A stretch of DNA of 6,017 bases, from the NCBI GenBank assembly GCA_004525155.1, contig SPDA01000139.1, positions 1 through 6,017 on the forward strand, in the 5' to 3' direction. This document shows positions 5,337-6,017 of the stretch, piece by piece. Origin of the DNA: Spirochaetales bacterium. Its GTDB lineage: Bacteria > Spirochaetota > Spirochaetia > SPDA01. The position numbers and the translations under genes were made by a program. The notes beneath the pieces are model-generated. The model did no database searches and was not told the DNA's origin. It worked only from the letters and a program-made list of their open reading frames with translations. Position 1 is the stretch's first letter; each line of letters begins with the position of its first letter.

Positions 5337-6017
5337 ATGAAAAGAAAATCTTTGTACCTTTCGGCATGCATACTGTTAACCCTGATACTGGCGGTTCTGT
5401 TTACCGGCTGCCCGCTCCCTCCGGCAGTGCCTGCGGATTCTGGCGTCGATACTTCCCTCCTTCCCGCGCACAAGGCCGCCGGCGCAGGCTTTACGGACAT
5501 CGATCCCGGCCCCGGCGAGATTGCCGGCAGCCTGTCCATTCAGAAGGCCGCTGATGAATCCGACATTACACAGTACGTGCTGTACTGGGGCAGCGGCGCT
5601 GCGGAGAAACTGACGGGCGGGGAAGAAATAACCGCCATCGGTAAAACAAGCGGTAACCTCGATTTTTTTATTCCGCCGGATTCGGCTATACCTTCCGGAG
5701 CCTCGTACCTCCTGGTTTATTCCAAAAATGAAGCCGGTGAAATGGCCGAACCGCTATCCCTGGCGATTACAGACGCCGCAGACACCGTGTATACAGGAAG
5801 CGAAGGCACGGCTGCCTCGCCGATAGTTCTCGCTTCCTCCTTCGGCATTAGTACCTACAGCAGAGAAATCGGGCAGGGCAGGAGTTACTACAGTCTTACT
5901 CAGACCAATAATTCCTGTACCATCACCATAACGGACCTGACAGATGATATAGACCTGATATTCTATACGGACAGCAGCTATACAACCGTGGATACCGTAA
6001 GGACTAGGTATTATGGC
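5337..6017 (+). CDS. Probable lipoprotein with repeated beta-sandwich-like domains, C-terminus cut by window edge
   Basis: From ATG 5337 the frame stays open for 227 codons to the right edge, so the protein is incomplete. Residues 1-24 are a lipoprotein signal peptide (MKRKS, core ILLTLILAVLFTG) with lipidated Cys25 in LFTGC. Phe at -3 is unusual for enterobacterial lipoboxes but tolerated in spirochaetes. Residues about 53-146 form an Ig/fibronectin-like domain: DIDPGPGEIAGSLSIQKAAD, then QYVLYWGSG, IPPDSAIPSGASYLLVYSKN and GEMAEPLSLAITD, a pattern I associate with surface-protein repeats. Residues about 150-227 resemble a prepeptidase C-terminal (PPC-like) beta-sandwich: YYSLTQTNNSCTITITDLTDDIDLIFYTDSSYT. 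The protein should be membrane-anchored facing the periplasm or cell surface. An adhesive, scaffold or secreted-enzyme role is possible, and any catalytic domain would lie beyond the window. It has its own promoter and terminator separation from the caspase operon. The lipoprotein call is strong; the domain calls are moderate. Confidence 0.87.
   Translation, partial: MKRKSLYLSACILLTLILAVLFTGCPLPPAVPADSGVDTSLLPAHKAAGAGFTDIDPGPGEIAGSLSIQKAADESDITQYVLYWGSGAAEKLTGGEEITAIGKTSGNLDFFIPPDSAIPSGASYLLVYSKNEAGEMAEPLSLAITDAADTVYTGSEGTAASPIVLASSFGISTYSREIGQGRSYYSLTQTNNSCTITITDLTDDIDLIFYTDSSYTTVDTVRTRYYG

Noticed and set aside
5279..5554. Overlapping frames at the lipoprotein start (5279-5539 minus, 5309-5554 plus)
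   Set aside because: The frame from 5337 has GGAGG, a lipoprotein signal peptide and stays open to the edge; the others have Arg/Pro/Ser-rich, shadow-like composition.

Overview
The window looks like a piece of a moderately GC-rich (roughly 50-55% by eye) chromosome from a spirochaete, most likely of the Treponema/Spirochaeta group. The clues are a periplasmic sugar-binding protein whose signal peptide ends in the spirochaete-like ...VFA-GGG form, a lipoprotein with a relaxed LFTGC lipobox, and a caspase-like protein carrying GxQxAGVxNI repeats of a kind I associate with spirochaete surface proteins. The genus is a guess. No database search was possible.

Layout: (1) Positions 1-1167, minus strand: the 5' 389 codons of a family 1 sugar ABC transporter substrate-binding protein, cut by the left edge. 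(2) 1168-1352: a divergent intergenic region with a probable promoter and a palindromic operator-like site for the transporter gene, and a weak promoter candidate for the plus-strand operon. (3) 1353-5014, plus strand: a compact three-gene operon made of an ECF sigma factor, a single-pass membrane protein that is probably its anti-sigma factor, and a 790-residue secreted caspase-family (C14-like) protein. Its C-terminal half is a repeat region followed by a beta-rich, probably outer-membrane segment. Both gene junctions overlap by exactly 8 bases. (4) 5075-5107: a textbook intrinsic terminator closing the operon. (5) 5108-5336: an intergenic region with two overlapping sigma70-type promoters. 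(6) 5337-6017, plus strand: the first 227 codons of a lipoprotein with two beta-sandwich-like domains, cut by the right edge.

The most interesting unit is the operon at 1353-5014. The sigma factor and membrane anti-sigma look like a transmembrane signalling pair. The third gene would deliver a protease-like domain with an intact His/Cys dyad across the inner membrane, attached to an outer-membrane-type C-terminus. A plausible but unproven reading is an envelope-sensing or envelope-remodelling system in which the caspase-like protein is either the output or the upstream trigger of the sigma switch. The flanking transporter and lipoprotein genes are separately transcribed and have no evident functional link.
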